DNA of 64,000 nt from Paracoccus hibiscisoli. Lineage in GTDB: Bacteria > Pseudomonadota > Alphaproteobacteria > Rhodobacterales > Rhodobacteraceae. The stretch spans positions 1 to 64,000 of the forward strand of contig NZ_SUNH01000005.1 of the NCBI RefSeq assembly GCF_005048265.1, written 5' to 3'. The position numbers were made by a program, and so were the translations under genes. Within the stretch, counting starts at the first letter, position 1. Each line of letters opens with the position of its first letter. Below are positions 1-8,076 of this stretch, one piece after another. The notes beneath the pieces are model-generated. The model was not told where the DNA came from. It made no database searches and was given only the letters and a program-made list of their open reading frames with translations.

Positions 1-165
1 TACAACTTCGCGCGCCGGCTCAAGACGCTCGCCAGCCATGGTCCTCGGACCGATGGCGGCCCATGGCTGGCCCTCACGCCTTACGAATACATCTGCAAGA
101 TCTGGACATCCGAGCGAGACAGATTCATCCTAAATTCGATCCACCAGATGCCGGGACTGAGCATC
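1..165 (+). pseudogene. IS481-type transposase, C-terminal remnant
   Basis: Frame 1 reads an integrase-like C-terminus: YNFARRLKTL, then an interruption, then LTPYEYICKIWTSERDRF and IHQMPGLSI. This is the characteristic tail of IS481-type DDE transposases as I know the family. The rest of the element lies left of the window or is lost. The natural stop is missing; the frame runs straight into an IS5-type fragment near 165. A 42-nt palindromic insert at 31-72 splits the two conserved blocks without shifting the frame. Family assignment is from remembered sequence pattern; IS3 is the alternative. Confidence 0.7.
31..72. repeat. Small palindromic insert 1 in IS481 remnant
   Basis: The segment is flanked by perfect 11-bp inverted arms, GCCAGCCATGG at 31-41 and CCATGGCTGGC at 61-71, with a nested GGTCC/GGACC pair inside. 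It separates LKTL from LTPYEY, blocks which are nearly adjacent in intact IS481-type transposases. It therefore looks like a miniature insert of about 40 nt rather than native transposase sequence. Confidence 0.5.
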
Positions 166-216
166 ATCCAGACGTGCCTGACGATGAAGGTGCTGGTCGG
201 CATGGCGCTGCGGAAA

Positions 217-261
217 ATCGAGCCATGGAAACGCCACTGGTCCAAGTGACCATGGCGAGGC
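217..261. repeat. Small palindromic insert 2 in IS5 remnant
   Basis: About 45 nt separate MALR from GFVESLL, which in intact IS5-type proteins are joined by only about three residues. The insert has inverted arms GCCATGG (222-228) and CCATGGC (250-256) and an inner CACT/AGTG pair, and brings a TGA stop at 247-249. The outer arms share the CCATGG core with the arms of insert 1. Confidence 0.45.
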
Positions 262-429
262 GGGTTCGTCGAAAGCTTGTTGCGCCTGGTCGGACTTGGC
301 TGGTCCGCTCCCGACTTCAGCACGCTGTCTCGCCGCCAGAAGGTACTGGCCGTAAACATCCCCTATCGCGGCTCCAAGGGACCGCTGCATCTGCTGATCG
401 ACAGCACCGGCATCAAGGACGAGGGCGAA

Positions 430-474
430 GTGTGAAGAGGATCAGTAAACAGTCCAGTGGACTGTTTTCCCGAC
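430..474. repeat. Small palindromic insert 3 in IS5 remnant
   Basis: About 45 nt interrupt the transposase between the DSTGIKDEGE block and the WHARKHG block. The core is a 21-nt palindrome, arms AAACAGTCCA (447-456) and TGGACTGTTT (458-467) around a single G. The triplet GAA occurs on both sides (427-429, 475-477), which may be a short target duplication or chance. Confidence 0.5.
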
Positions 475-782
475 GAACGGCACGCACGCAAGCATGGCAG
501 CCCCAAACGGCGGGTCTGGCGCAAGATCCACCTCGGATCGACGAGCAAACGCTGGAGGTCCGTGCCGTCTAGGTCACCGAAAGCCATATAGGCGACCCGC
601 CGGTGTTGCGTGACCTTCTCGGCCAGCTTCCCGAGGATCAGGAGATTGATAGCGTGACGGCAGATGGCGCCTACGACACGCGCAAATGCTACGACGCGAT
701 CGCCAATCGTGGTGCCACGCTGTCATCCCACCGCGCAAGAACGCCCAACCATGGAAGACCGTCAGTACGCGACGACGAGGCC

Positions 783-885
783 CTAGGCGGCGAGGCTTGC
801 CGGCTGTGCGTGCCGCCAGGGCATGAGGTCTTCGATGCGGGATTTGGGGTGTCCGTCGAGGATGGCGCGGGACGTGCTCACCCAA
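783..885 (-). pseudogene. IS66-family transposase, C-terminal remnant
   Basis: The minus strand encodes AILDGHPKSRIEDLMPW followed by about a dozen residues and a TAG at 783-785. This matches the C-terminal signature of IS66 transposases (GHP.SRIDELLPW type). Only about 30 codons are recognisable; upstream the frame merges into the adjoining IS427-type fragment. It lies opposite in strand to its neighbours, so it was brought in by a separate insertion or rearrangement. Confidence 0.65.
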
Positions 886-1086
886 ATTCCCATGCGCAAA
901 CCATGCAAGATGCGCGTCGCTGTCGATCATTCGCTGTATTCATTGCGCACCCTCGTCGAACGGTGCTTCAACAAGCTGAAAAACGCACGCCGGGTCGCCA
1001 CACGCTACGACAAAACTGCTGAAAGCTTCCTTGGCTTCATCGACATCACGTCTATCCGCCTCTGGGTTCGCCTATTGTCAACATGA
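886..1086 (+). pseudogene. IS5-family (IS427 group) transposase, C-terminal remnant
   Basis: The reading frame over MRKPCKMRVAVDHSLYSLRT, then LVERCFNKLKNARRVATRY and DKTAESFLGFIDITSIRLW is the standard C-terminal half of IS427-type orfB proteins (the VERCFNKLK and RYDKTA blocks around the last catalytic Glu). It ends at the TGA at 1084-1086. The N-terminal DDE portion is absent. No intact element of this family is seen in the window. Confidence 0.8.
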
Positions 1087-1158
1087 GCTAGTCATTCGAT
1101 TGCGCCTCGATTGCACGCGCGGGTTGTGGCAGGTTGGCCCCATCCCCGGAGGGCCGCG

Positions 1159-1854
1159 ATGATCCGATACGTCCTGATGCTGGCGCTGCTGCTGCCCCTG
1201 TCCGCTCAGGCCGGGCCCTGGCCGCGAGAGGTCGGGCAGACCTTTGTGTCGCTGTCGGGCGAACGCAACCGCGCCGGGGCCAGCTATGCCTCGGCCTATG
1301 GTGAATACGGGCTGACCCCGCGCTCCACCCTGGGGGTGGAGTTGGGCCGAAGCGCGGGTGAGACGACCGCGATCCTGTGGTGGCAGCGCGCGCTGGATGA
1401 TGGCCAAGGGGTCCACCGCATCGCGCTGCAATCGGGGGTGGGGGCGGTCCGGCGCGGCGACGACCTGCTGCCGCTGGCGCAGGGGGCGCTGTCTTGGGGG
1501 CGGGGGTTCGACCGGTGGGGCGGCGGATGGATGACCGCGCAGGTTCTGGCGCGCATGACCGGCGGCGCCCCCGACCCACGCAGCCCCGACATGCCGTCCC
1601 TTGCCGCCAGCTTTCTGACGGCCAAGCGGGTGGTCAAGGCCGACCTGACCCTGGGCCTGCGCCCGCGCGACGGGCTGATGGTCATCAACAGCCTGTGGCT
1701 GGAGGACCGCCAGGATGAGGGCTTTGCCGCCCGCCTGGCCCCGTCGCTGGTCTTTGACGCTCCCGGCCCGGTGCAGATCGAGTTGGGCGTGGTCCAGCCC
1801 CTGTCGGGCGGCGCCGAACAGGCGGTCAGGCTGGGCACATGGCTGGAGTTCTGA
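1159..1854 (+). CDS. Exported protein of unknown function
   Basis: A 231-residue protein with a clear Sec signal peptide (MIRYVLMLALLLPLSAQA, cleavage after about residue 18). The ATG at 1159 is chosen because CGGAGGG sits 5-6 nt upstream and it begins directly with the signal peptide; an upstream in-frame ATG at 1111 would add 16 unlikely residues. The mature part alternates short hydrophobic/aromatic strands with Gly turns (LGVELGRSAGETTAILWWQR, LWLEDRQ, IQIELG-like repeats, terminal aromatic F), which suggests an outer-membrane beta-barrel or periplasmic beta protein. No named family is recognised. The stop is 1 nt from the convergent nadE stop. Confidence 0.7.
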   Translation: MIRYVLMLALLLPLSAQAGPWPREVGQTFVSLSGERNRAGASYASAYGEYGLTPRSTLGVELGRSAGETTAILWWQRALDDGQGVHRIALQSGVGAVRRGDDLLPLAQGALSWGRGFDRWGGGWMTAQVLARMTGGAPDPRSPDMPSLAASFLTAKRVVKADLTLGLRPRDGLMVINSLWLEDRQDEGFAARLAPSLVFDAPGPVQIELGVVQPLSGGAEQAVRLGTWLEF

Positions 1855-1855
1855 C

Positions 1856-3514
1856 CTACAGCCGGTCGCGCCAGCGGTTCACCAGCGGATAGCGCCGATC
1901 CAGCCAGAAGGCGCGGGTGGAAATCCGCGGCCCGGGTGCGGCCTGATACCGCTTCCATTCGCTGACATAGAGCAGGGTCTCGACCTTGCGGACGGTGTCG
2001 GCGTCGAACCCCTGCGCGACCAGATCGGCCAATGACAGGTCCTGTTCCACCAGCCCGTCCAGGATCGCGTCCAGCACCTCATAGGGCGGCAGGCTGTCAT
2101 CGTCGCGCTGGTCGGGGCGCAGCTCGGCCGACGGCGGCTTGGTGATGATCTGCGGGGGGATCACCTCTCCGGGCGCGCCCATCATCCAGTCGCGATGGTT
2201 GGCGTTGCGCCAGCGGCAGGTCTCGAACACCCGCGTCTTGTAGAGGTCCTTGATCGGGTTATAGCCGCCGGCCATGTCGCCATAGATGGTGGCATAGCCG
2301 ACCGCGACCTCGGACTTGTTGCCGGTGGTCAGCAGCATCTCGTTGAACTTGTTGGATAAGGCCATCAGCATCACGCCGCGCAGGCGGGACTGGATGTTCT
2401 CTTCGGTGATGTCGGGCGCGGTGCCCTCCATCAGATGCGCCAAGGCGCCGCCGACCGCATCGCGCGCGCCGTCGATGCGCACGGTGTCCAGCCGCGCGCC
2501 AAGCCGTGTCGCGCAATCGGCGGCGTCATCCAGACTGGCTTGGGACGTATATTCCGACGGCAGCATCACGCAGCGCACGTTCTCGGGCCCGATCGCGTCG
2601 CAGGCGATGGTCGCGACCAGGGCGCTGTCGATGCCCCCCGACATGCCCAGCAACACCTTGCGGAAGCCCGATTTGCGCAGATAGTCGCGCAGGCCCAGCA
2701 TCATGGCGTGGTAATCCTGCTCCCACGCGTCGGGCTGGGGCTCCATCAGGCCGGGCTCGGCGCGCCAGCCGTCGGGGCCACGGGTGAAATCGACATGCAC
2801 CACGGCCTCCTGGAAGGCGGGCAGCTGCACGACCTTGTGGCCGCCCGGGTTCAGCACGAAGCTGGCCCCGTCATAGATCTGGTCGTCCTGACCGCCGACC
2901 ATGTTCACATAGACAAGCGGCAACCCGGTTTCCACGACGCGGCCGACCATGTGGCCCATGCGCAGGTCCAGCTTGTCGCGGTGATAGGGGCTGCCGTTCG
3001 GCACGACCAGGATCTCGGCCCCGGTCTCGGCCAGGGTCTCGGCCACGTCCGGGTACCAGCTGTCCTCGCAGATCGGGCTGCCGATGCGGGCCGCGCCCAC
3101 CGGATAGGGGCCGCTGATCGGGCCGCTGTCGAACAGGCGCAGCTCATCGAACAGCTGCTTGTAGGGCAGGTGATGCTTCAGCACCCGCGCGACCAGCGCG
3201 CCATCCCGGAACACCCACCACGCGTTGTACAGACGCCCGCCGTCGCGCCACGGGCCACCGATGCCGATGGCCGGGCCGCCCGTCAGCGACCGTCCCAGCT
3301 CCATGATCGCGGCCTCGGCCTGCACGACAAAGGCGGGTTTCAGCACCAGGTCCTGGGTCTGGTATCCGGTGATGAACATCTCGGGCAGGGCCAGCATGTC
3401 GGCGCCTGCGTCGCAGGCCTGCTCCCAGGCCGCGCGGGCGCGTGCCGCATTGCCGGGCAGGTCGCCTACGGTGGCGTTCAGCTGGCCGATGGTCAGGCGA
3501 AAGCGGTCGGTCAT
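1856..3514 (-). CDS. nadE: Glutamine-dependent NAD+ synthetase
   Basis: Final step of NAD biosynthesis: ATP-dependent amidation of nicotinate adenine dinucleotide using ammonia released from glutamine. The 552 residues comprise an N-terminal nitrilase-type glutaminase domain (about 5-260; Glu in LALPEMF near 45, Lys in HLPYKQLFDE near 113, Cys in SPICEDSWYPD near 148) and a C-terminal ATP-pyrophosphatase synthetase domain with the P-loop GMSGGIDSALVA and TTGNKSE. Length is typical of the two-domain bacterial enzyme. Start ATG 3514 begins the nitrilase fold (MTDRFRLTIGQLNATVGD). The same frame stays open far upstream only because it is antisense to the MORN gene. Confidence 0.95.
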   Translation of the reverse strand: MTDRFRLTIGQLNATVGDLPGNAARARAAWEQACDAGADMLALPEMFITGYQTQDLVLKPAFVVQAEAAIMELGRSLTGGPAIGIGGPWRDGGRLYNAWWVFRDGALVARVLKHHLPYKQLFDELRLFDSGPISGPYPVGAARIGSPICEDSWYPDVAETLAETGAEILVVPNGSPYHRDKLDLRMGHMVGRVVETGLPLVYVNMVGGQDDQIYDGASFVLNPGGHKVVQLPAFQEAVVHVDFTRGPDGWRAEPGLMEPQPDAWEQDYHAMMLGLRDYLRKSGFRKVLLGMSGGIDSALVATIACDAIGPENVRCVMLPSEYTSQASLDDAADCATRLGARLDTVRIDGARDAVGGALAHLMEGTAPDITEENIQSRLRGVMLMALSNKFNEMLLTTGNKSEVAVGYATIYGDMAGGYNPIKDLYKTRVFETCRWRNANHRDWMMGAPGEVIPPQIITKPPSAELRPDQRDDDSLPPYEVLDAILDGLVEQDLSLADLVAQGFDADTVRKVETLLYVSEWKRYQAAPGPRISTRAFWLDRRYPLVNRWRDRL

Positions 3515-3637
3515 GCGGTGTTCCCCCGTGTCATGCCCCGGGGATAGCGGATCGTGACCGAGAGGAAAAGTCGGGCTTTGCGCCGGGCCGCCATCCGGGG
3601 TAAACCTGCGGCAAAACACCGTAAGGGGCGACAGGCG

Positions 3638-5074
3638 ATGAAAGCGGCAATCGGCACGGTTCTGGCATGGGCGATCCTGGCGGCCCCCCTGGCGGCCCAG
3701 GTGATCACCAAGCAGTATGACGATGGCGGCGTCTATGAGGGCACCTTCCGCAACGGGCTGCAGCACGGTCAGGGCAGCTATGTCCTGCCCAACGGCTATC
3801 GCTACGAGGGCGATTGGGTCGAGGGCCAGATCATGGGTCAGGGCCGGGCGGAATTTCCGAACGGTTCGGTCTATGAGGGGCAGTTTGCGCGCGGCAAGCC
3901 CGACGGCCAGGGCACCATCACCTATGCCGATGGCGGCACCTATGAGGGCGCTTGGGTCGAGGGCGAGATCACCGGCCAGGGCATCGCGCGCTATGCCAAT
4001 GGCTCGGTCTATGAGGGCAGCTTTGAGGGCGGGCTGCATCAGGGACAGGGCGTGCTGACCCAGGCCAACGGATACCGCTATGAGGGCGACTGGAGCGCCG
4101 GGGTCAAGGAGGGTCAGGGCAAGATCACCTATCCCGACGGCGCCACCTACGAGGGGGCGATGATGGCCGGGCAGCGGGCCGGGCGGGGCAGGCTGGTGAT
4201 GGCCGACGGGCTGACCTATGACGGCATCTGGGCCGGGGGGCAGATGTCGGGCACCGGCGTGCTGGTCCAGGCCACGGGCGATCGCTACGAGGGCCAGCTG
4301 GAGGCCGGGCGCCGTCAGGGCCGCGGCGTCGCGACCTATGCCAATGGCGATGTCTATGACGGCGATTTCGCCAATGACCGCCGCCACGGGCAGGGCACCT
4401 TCACCGGCGCGGACGGCTATGTCTATGTCGGCGAATGGGCGCAGGGCCGGATGGAGGGCCGCGGCCAGATCACCTATCCCGACGGGTCGGTCTATCTGGG
4501 CCAGATGCGCGCCGACCGCCCCGATGGCACCGGCAAGATCACCTATGCCGACGGATCGACCTATGAGGGCCAATGGTCCGAGGGCGTCATCCAGGGCGAA
4601 GGTCGCGCCGCCTATGCCAACGGCATGGTCTATGAGGGGGGCTTCCGCAACGCCCGCAACGAGGGGCAGGGGCGCATGTCCTATCCCGACGGCTATGTCT
4701 ATTCCGGCGCCTGGAAGGACGGCCAGCGTCACGGAGAGGGTCAGGCCACCTATCCCGACGGCACCGTCTATACCGGTGGTTTCGTCGACGGCCTGCGCGA
4801 GGGGCAGGGGCGGCTGACCACGCCCGACGGGTTCATCTATGAGGGCGGCTGGCGCGCCGGAGAGATCGACGGCACGGGCGTCGCGACCTATGCCAATGGC
4901 GACCGCTATGAGGGCACGTTCGCTGCGGGCAAGCGCCAGGGCCAGGGCGTCATGCGCTATGCCACCGGGCAGGTCGCGTCGGGCGAATGGCAGGACAATC
5001 GCCTGATCGAGGCAGATCAGGGATCGCCGGATGACGCCGCTGCCGCCCCCGACCTGCCGGCCGAGGCGCCGTGA
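3638..5074 (+). CDS. Secreted MORN-repeat protein
   Basis: A 478-residue protein with signal peptide MKAAIGTVLAWAILAAPLAAQ and then a near-continuous array of MORN motifs from about residue 29 to 450: I count 18 clear and one degenerate copy with 23-residue period (YEGxWxxGxxxGxGxxxYxxG). MORN repeats form an extended beta-hairpin ribbon and can bind phospholipid or protein; no catalytic domain is attached. The C-terminus is an acidic/Ala-Pro tail. Start ATG 3638 follows GTAAGGGGCGACAGGCG. It is divergent from nadE and overlaps the GNAT gene by 1-4 nt, so the two are probably co-transcribed. Role is unknown; an envelope or membrane-associated scaffold is an inference. Confidence 0.9.
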   Translation: MKAAIGTVLAWAILAAPLAAQVITKQYDDGGVYEGTFRNGLQHGQGSYVLPNGYRYEGDWVEGQIMGQGRAEFPNGSVYEGQFARGKPDGQGTITYADGGTYEGAWVEGEITGQGIARYANGSVYEGSFEGGLHQGQGVLTQANGYRYEGDWSAGVKEGQGKITYPDGATYEGAMMAGQRAGRGRLVMADGLTYDGIWAGGQMSGTGVLVQATGDRYEGQLEAGRRQGRGVATYANGDVYDGDFANDRRHGQGTFTGADGYVYVGEWAQGRMEGRGQITYPDGSVYLGQMRADRPDGTGKITYADGSTYEGQWSEGVIQGEGRAAYANGMVYEGGFRNARNEGQGRMSYPDGYVYSGAWKDGQRHGEGQATYPDGTVYTGGFVDGLREGQGRLTTPDGFIYEGGWRAGEIDGTGVATYANGDRYEGTFAAGKRQGQGVMRYATGQVASGEWQDNRLIEADQGSPDDAAAAPDLPAEAP

Positions 5075-5517
5075 TGATGCGCAGGGCGCGGGTCACGGAC
5101 CTGCCCGCGATCCTGGCGCTGCTGGCCGACGACCCCTTGGGCGCGGCGCGCGAGGACCCGACCGACATCGCGCGGTATCGCGCGGCGTTCGACCAGATCG
5201 ACGCCGACCCCGCGCAACTGCTGGCCATCGCCGAGGTTGCGGGCCGCGTGGTGGGCACGCTGCAGCTGACCTTCATTCCGGGGCTGTCGCGCGGCGGGGC
5301 GCTGCGCGGTCAGATCGAGGCCGTGCGCGTCGCCCGCGACCAGCGCGGCGCGGGTCTGGGCCGGGCGATGATGGATTGGGCCATCGCGGAATGCCGCGAC
5401 CGTGGCTGCGCGCTGGTGCAGCTGACGACCGACCGGGCGCGGCCCGAGGCGCACCGCTTCTATGACGGGCTGGGCTTTGTCCCGTCGCATCTGGGATACA
5501 AGTTGGCCCTGGCCTAG
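5074..5517 (+). CDS. GNAT family N-acetyltransferase
   Basis: A 147-residue GCN5-related acetyltransferase. The acetyl-CoA site motif A is visible as VARDQRGAGLGRAMMDWAI (Q/RxxGxG/A), and the C-terminal AHRFYDGLGFVPSHLGYK is the usual motif B/substrate loop. Substrate cannot be told from sequence. The start is GTGATGATG at 5071-5079; ATG 5074 overlaps the TGA of the MORN gene (TGATG), indicating translational coupling, but GTG 5071 is possible. The stop overlaps the convergent YcjF-like gene by 4 nt. Confidence 0.9.
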   Translation: MMRRARVTDLPAILALLADDPLGAAREDPTDIARYRAAFDQIDADPAQLLAIAEVAGRVVGTLQLTFIPGLSRGGALRGQIEAVRVARDQRGAGLGRAMMDWAIAECRDRGCALVQLTTDRARPEAHRFYDGLGFVPSHLGYKLALA

Positions 5518-6596
5518 GCGGCGCGGTCGTCGCTGGTGAACAGGCCCTTCAGCGCGCGGCTGACCAGGTTGCCGACTTGGGGGCGCGGTTGCGCCAGGAA
5601 CGGCAGGGGGCGGCAGACCTCCATCGCGGCGATGCCCACGCGGGCGGTCAGGGCGCCGTTCACCAGCCCCTCGCCAAAGCGGCGCGACAGCTTCGCCAGC
5701 ATGCCCCCGCCCGCGACGGTCTGGATCAGGTCGTCGCCCGCCGCGACCGCGCCCGTGGCGATCAGATGCGTGATCACCGTGCGCGCCAGCCGCCAGCCGC
5801 CGACCGCACCGGCGCGCCCGCCATAGATCTCGGCCATGCGGCGGATCATGCGCAGGTTCGCGGCCAGCGCGGCGGCCACATCGGCCAGGGCCAGCGGGAT
5901 CAGCGCGGTGGTGGCGGCGACGGTGCGGGCGGCGGCCTCGATCTCTCGGCGGGCCTGCTGGTCCAGGTTGGCCAGCAGCTCGGCCTCGGCCAGGGTCAGC
6001 AGGGTCTGGGCGTCAAAGGTCTCGGCCCGCCGTTCGGCCAGGCGCTGGCGCTGCCACTCCATCTCGGGGCGCTTGGCATAGAGCGCGACCAGACCGTCGG
6101 TGACCGCGCGGGCCTGATCCAGACTGTCCTGCGCCAGCGCGGCGCCCGCCTGACGCTGCAGCGCGTCGATGCGCGCCATGCGCCGCCAGGCCCGCCATTC
6201 GCGCAGCGCCATGCCCAGGGCCGCGACGGTGAAGATCGCGAACAGCGTCACCGCCACCCAGCCCAGCAACGGATAGCGCGTCAGCAGCCCGTTGATGAAA
6301 TCCAGCGCCATCACCCCCAGAAGGAAGGTGAACAGCGCCGCCCCCGCATTCAGGAACAGCCGCGTCAGCCGCGACGGAGGCCGCCCGACCAGCCGCGCCA
6401 CCATCTGCATCGTGCGCGGCTGCGGCAGGGGGGCCGTGCCCTCGTCGATGGCGGGGGCGTCGGCGGGGTTGGGGGGATCGTCGGCGCGGGTCTCGCTGCG
6501 GGGCGGGCGTGAGGGGCCTGCGCCAGCCTCGTCCAGCGGCATCAGGACCGGGCCGCGCGGGCGTTTGGGGGCGTCCGTCTTAGTGGTGTCGGTCAC
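5514..6596 (-). CDS. YcjF/TIGR01620 family membrane protein (DUF697)
   Basis: A 360-residue inner-membrane protein. A Pro-rich, charged N-terminal tail (about 1-70) precedes two close hydrophobic segments (about 83-104 and 110-131), then a long helical region and a C-terminal DUF697-like part with GGGMLAKLSRRFGEGLVNGALTAR (about 300-325). This matches the YcjF/UPF0283 family that always sits next to ycjX. Start is GTG 6596, and GTGA overlaps the stop of the ycjX homologue, so the pair is one transcription unit. Function in the family is unclear; stress/phage-shock-linked expression is known for the E. coli pair. Confidence 0.85.
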   Translation of the reverse strand: MTDTTKTDAPKRPRGPVLMPLDEAGAGPSRPPRSETRADDPPNPADAPAIDEGTAPLPQPRTMQMVARLVGRPPSRLTRLFLNAGAALFTFLLGVMALDFINGLLTRYPLLGWVAVTLFAIFTVAALGMALREWRAWRRMARIDALQRQAGAALAQDSLDQARAVTDGLVALYAKRPEMEWQRQRLAERRAETFDAQTLLTLAEAELLANLDQQARREIEAAARTVAATTALIPLALADVAAALAANLRMIRRMAEIYGGRAGAVGGWRLARTVITHLIATGAVAAGDDLIQTVAGGGMLAKLSRRFGEGLVNGALTARVGIAAMEVCRPLPFLAQPRPQVGNLVSRALKGLFTSDDRAA

Positions 6597-7960
6597 AGGC
6601 GGTCTCCGATCAGGAATTCGGCGGCGCGGTCCAGCCGGATATGGGGCGGGCCGTCGCCGGGGCGCGTGGTCAGCGGCGCGGGGGCAAAGTTCATGATCGC
6701 GTAATCGGCATCCAGCCAGGCCTGCGCGCCCTGCCGCGCCGGATGCAGCAGCACGGCCGGATCGGCGGGCAGTTCGCCCGGAAAGAAGGCCGCGTGACGC
6801 CCGTCCAGCAGGCGGCCGCGCACGGCGGGCAGGTCGCCATCCTCCTGCGCGATCATGTCCTCGGTCGTGGCGCGCAGGGCGGCGATGGCCATGGCCTCGG
6901 TCCGGGCGCCCTGGAAATCGGCGCGGTCGCGCGCCTCGCGCAGCATCGCGGCCAGGATGGCGGTCAGGCGGTTGTGCTGGACGTGATGCAGGTGGTCGGC
7001 CTTGGTCGCCGCGAACAGGATGCGCTCCACCCGGCGCGTGCCCAGCAGCTGGCCCAGCCAGCCCGCGCGACCGGGGCGGAAGGCAGACAGGATGTCGGCC
7101 ATGGCGCGGCGCATGTCCTCGACCGCGCGGGGGCCTTGATGGATCGCACCCAGCACATCGACCAGCACGACCTGACGGTCGATCCGGGCGAAATGGTCGC
7201 GAAAGAAGGGCCGCACCACCCGCGATTTGTAGGCGTCAAAGCGGCGGCGGAATTCGCGCCCCAGACGGGTGGTCTGTAGGTCGGGCGGCAGGGGGGCGAA
7301 GGTCAGCGCGGGCGATCCGGCCAGTTCGCCCGGGATCAGAAAGCGGCCGGGCGTGCAATCGGACCAGCCCGCATCGCGCGCCGCGTTCAGATGCGCGGTA
7401 TAGATGTCGGCCAGGCCCTGCGCCTGCGGTTCGGTAAAGCTGTCGTCGCGGGACTGGGCCGCCAGCGCCGCCTGAAAGCGGTCGGCGCCGGGGCGGCCCG
7501 GCATGCGGTCCAGGACCTCGGCCGACCATTGGGCGAAATCGCGCTCCATCAGGCGCAGGTCCAGCAGCCATTCGCCGGGATAGTCCACGATGTCCAGATG
7601 CAGGTTGCGGGTGCCGCGCAGGCCCAGGAACCCGCCCCCTTCCAACCGCAGCGACAGGCGCAACTGGCTGACATGGCGGGTGCCGTCGGGCCAGTGCGGG
7701 TCGGGACCGGTCAGCGCCGCCAGATGACGTTCGAAATCGAACCGCGGGATGGTGTCGTCGGGCTGGGGCTGCAGCCACACGGCCTTGAGCCGCCCGTCTG
7801 CGGCCGCGCGCAGGGACTGCATGCGGCCCCGTTCCAGAAGGTTCGCCACCAGCGCGGTGATGAACACCGTCTTGCCGGCCCGCGACAGGCCGGTCACGCC
7901 GATGCGCACCACCGGGTCGCCCAGGCCCAGGCCCTCCATCATGTCGCTGCCGATGCCCAT
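6593..7960 (-). CDS. ycjX: YcjX-like P-loop NTPase (DUF463)
   Basis: A 455-residue nucleotide-binding protein with a Walker A motif near the N-terminus (GLSRAGKTVF), an NLHLDIVDYPGEWLLDL segment that corresponds to the G3/Walker B region (DxxG-like), and TKADHLHH as an NKxD-like base-recognition motif. This is the DUF463/YcjX family of Ras-like GTPase-fold proteins. ATG 7960 is preferred over GTG 7966 because AGGGG lies 5-6 nt upstream. The downstream YcjF-like membrane protein overlaps by 4 nt; the two probably act together at the inner membrane. Precise role unknown. Confidence 0.9.
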   Translation of the reverse strand: MGIGSDMMEGLGLGDPVVRIGVTGLSRAGKTVFITALVANLLERGRMQSLRAAADGRLKAVWLQPQPDDTIPRFDFERHLAALTGPDPHWPDGTRHVSQLRLSLRLEGGGFLGLRGTRNLHLDIVDYPGEWLLDLRLMERDFAQWSAEVLDRMPGRPGADRFQAALAAQSRDDSFTEPQAQGLADIYTAHLNAARDAGWSDCTPGRFLIPGELAGSPALTFAPLPPDLQTTRLGREFRRRFDAYKSRVVRPFFRDHFARIDRQVVLVDVLGAIHQGPRAVEDMRRAMADILSAFRPGRAGWLGQLLGTRRVERILFAATKADHLHHVQHNRLTAILAAMLREARDRADFQGARTEAMAIAALRATTEDMIAQEDGDLPAVRGRLLDGRHAAFFPGELPADPAVLLHPARQGAQAWLDADYAIMNFAPAPLTTRPGDGPPHIRLDRAAEFLIGDRL

Positions 7961-8076
7961 GTTCACCCCTGTTCTTGCCGCGAGACCTAACGCCGCCGTC
8001 GGAAGATAGGTCCGCGACCGGCGGAAGTGTAGCGTCGCGATTGTGCCGGCCCGCCCTGCAACGCTAGAAGGCGGGG

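Larger units (their letters stand above)
165..776 (+). pseudogene. IS5-family transposase, internally disrupted remnant
   Basis: Conserved IS5-type DDE transposase blocks appear in order but not in one frame: IQTCLTMKVLVGMALR (165-213), GFVESLLRLVGLGW and IPYRGSKGPLHLLIDS (262-420), WHARKHG..KRRVWRKIH (about 478-535), IDEQTLEVRAV (about 538-570), DQEIDSVTADGAYDTRK (about 635-690). Two short palindromic inserts, at least two single-base deletions (near 537 and 718) and an in-frame TAG after EVRAV inactivate it. The N-terminus is cut at the IS481 junction and the C-terminus is lost before the IS66 fragment near 783. The product cannot be functional. Confidence 0.85.

Noticed and set aside
1856..4732. 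A continuous minus-strand frame of over 950 codons across nadE and the MORN gene
   Set aside because: Only the nadE part (1856-3514) has protein-like motifs; the rest is antisense to the MORN array, whose repeated codons leave the reverse frame free of stops and give repetitive Gly/Ile/Val text.
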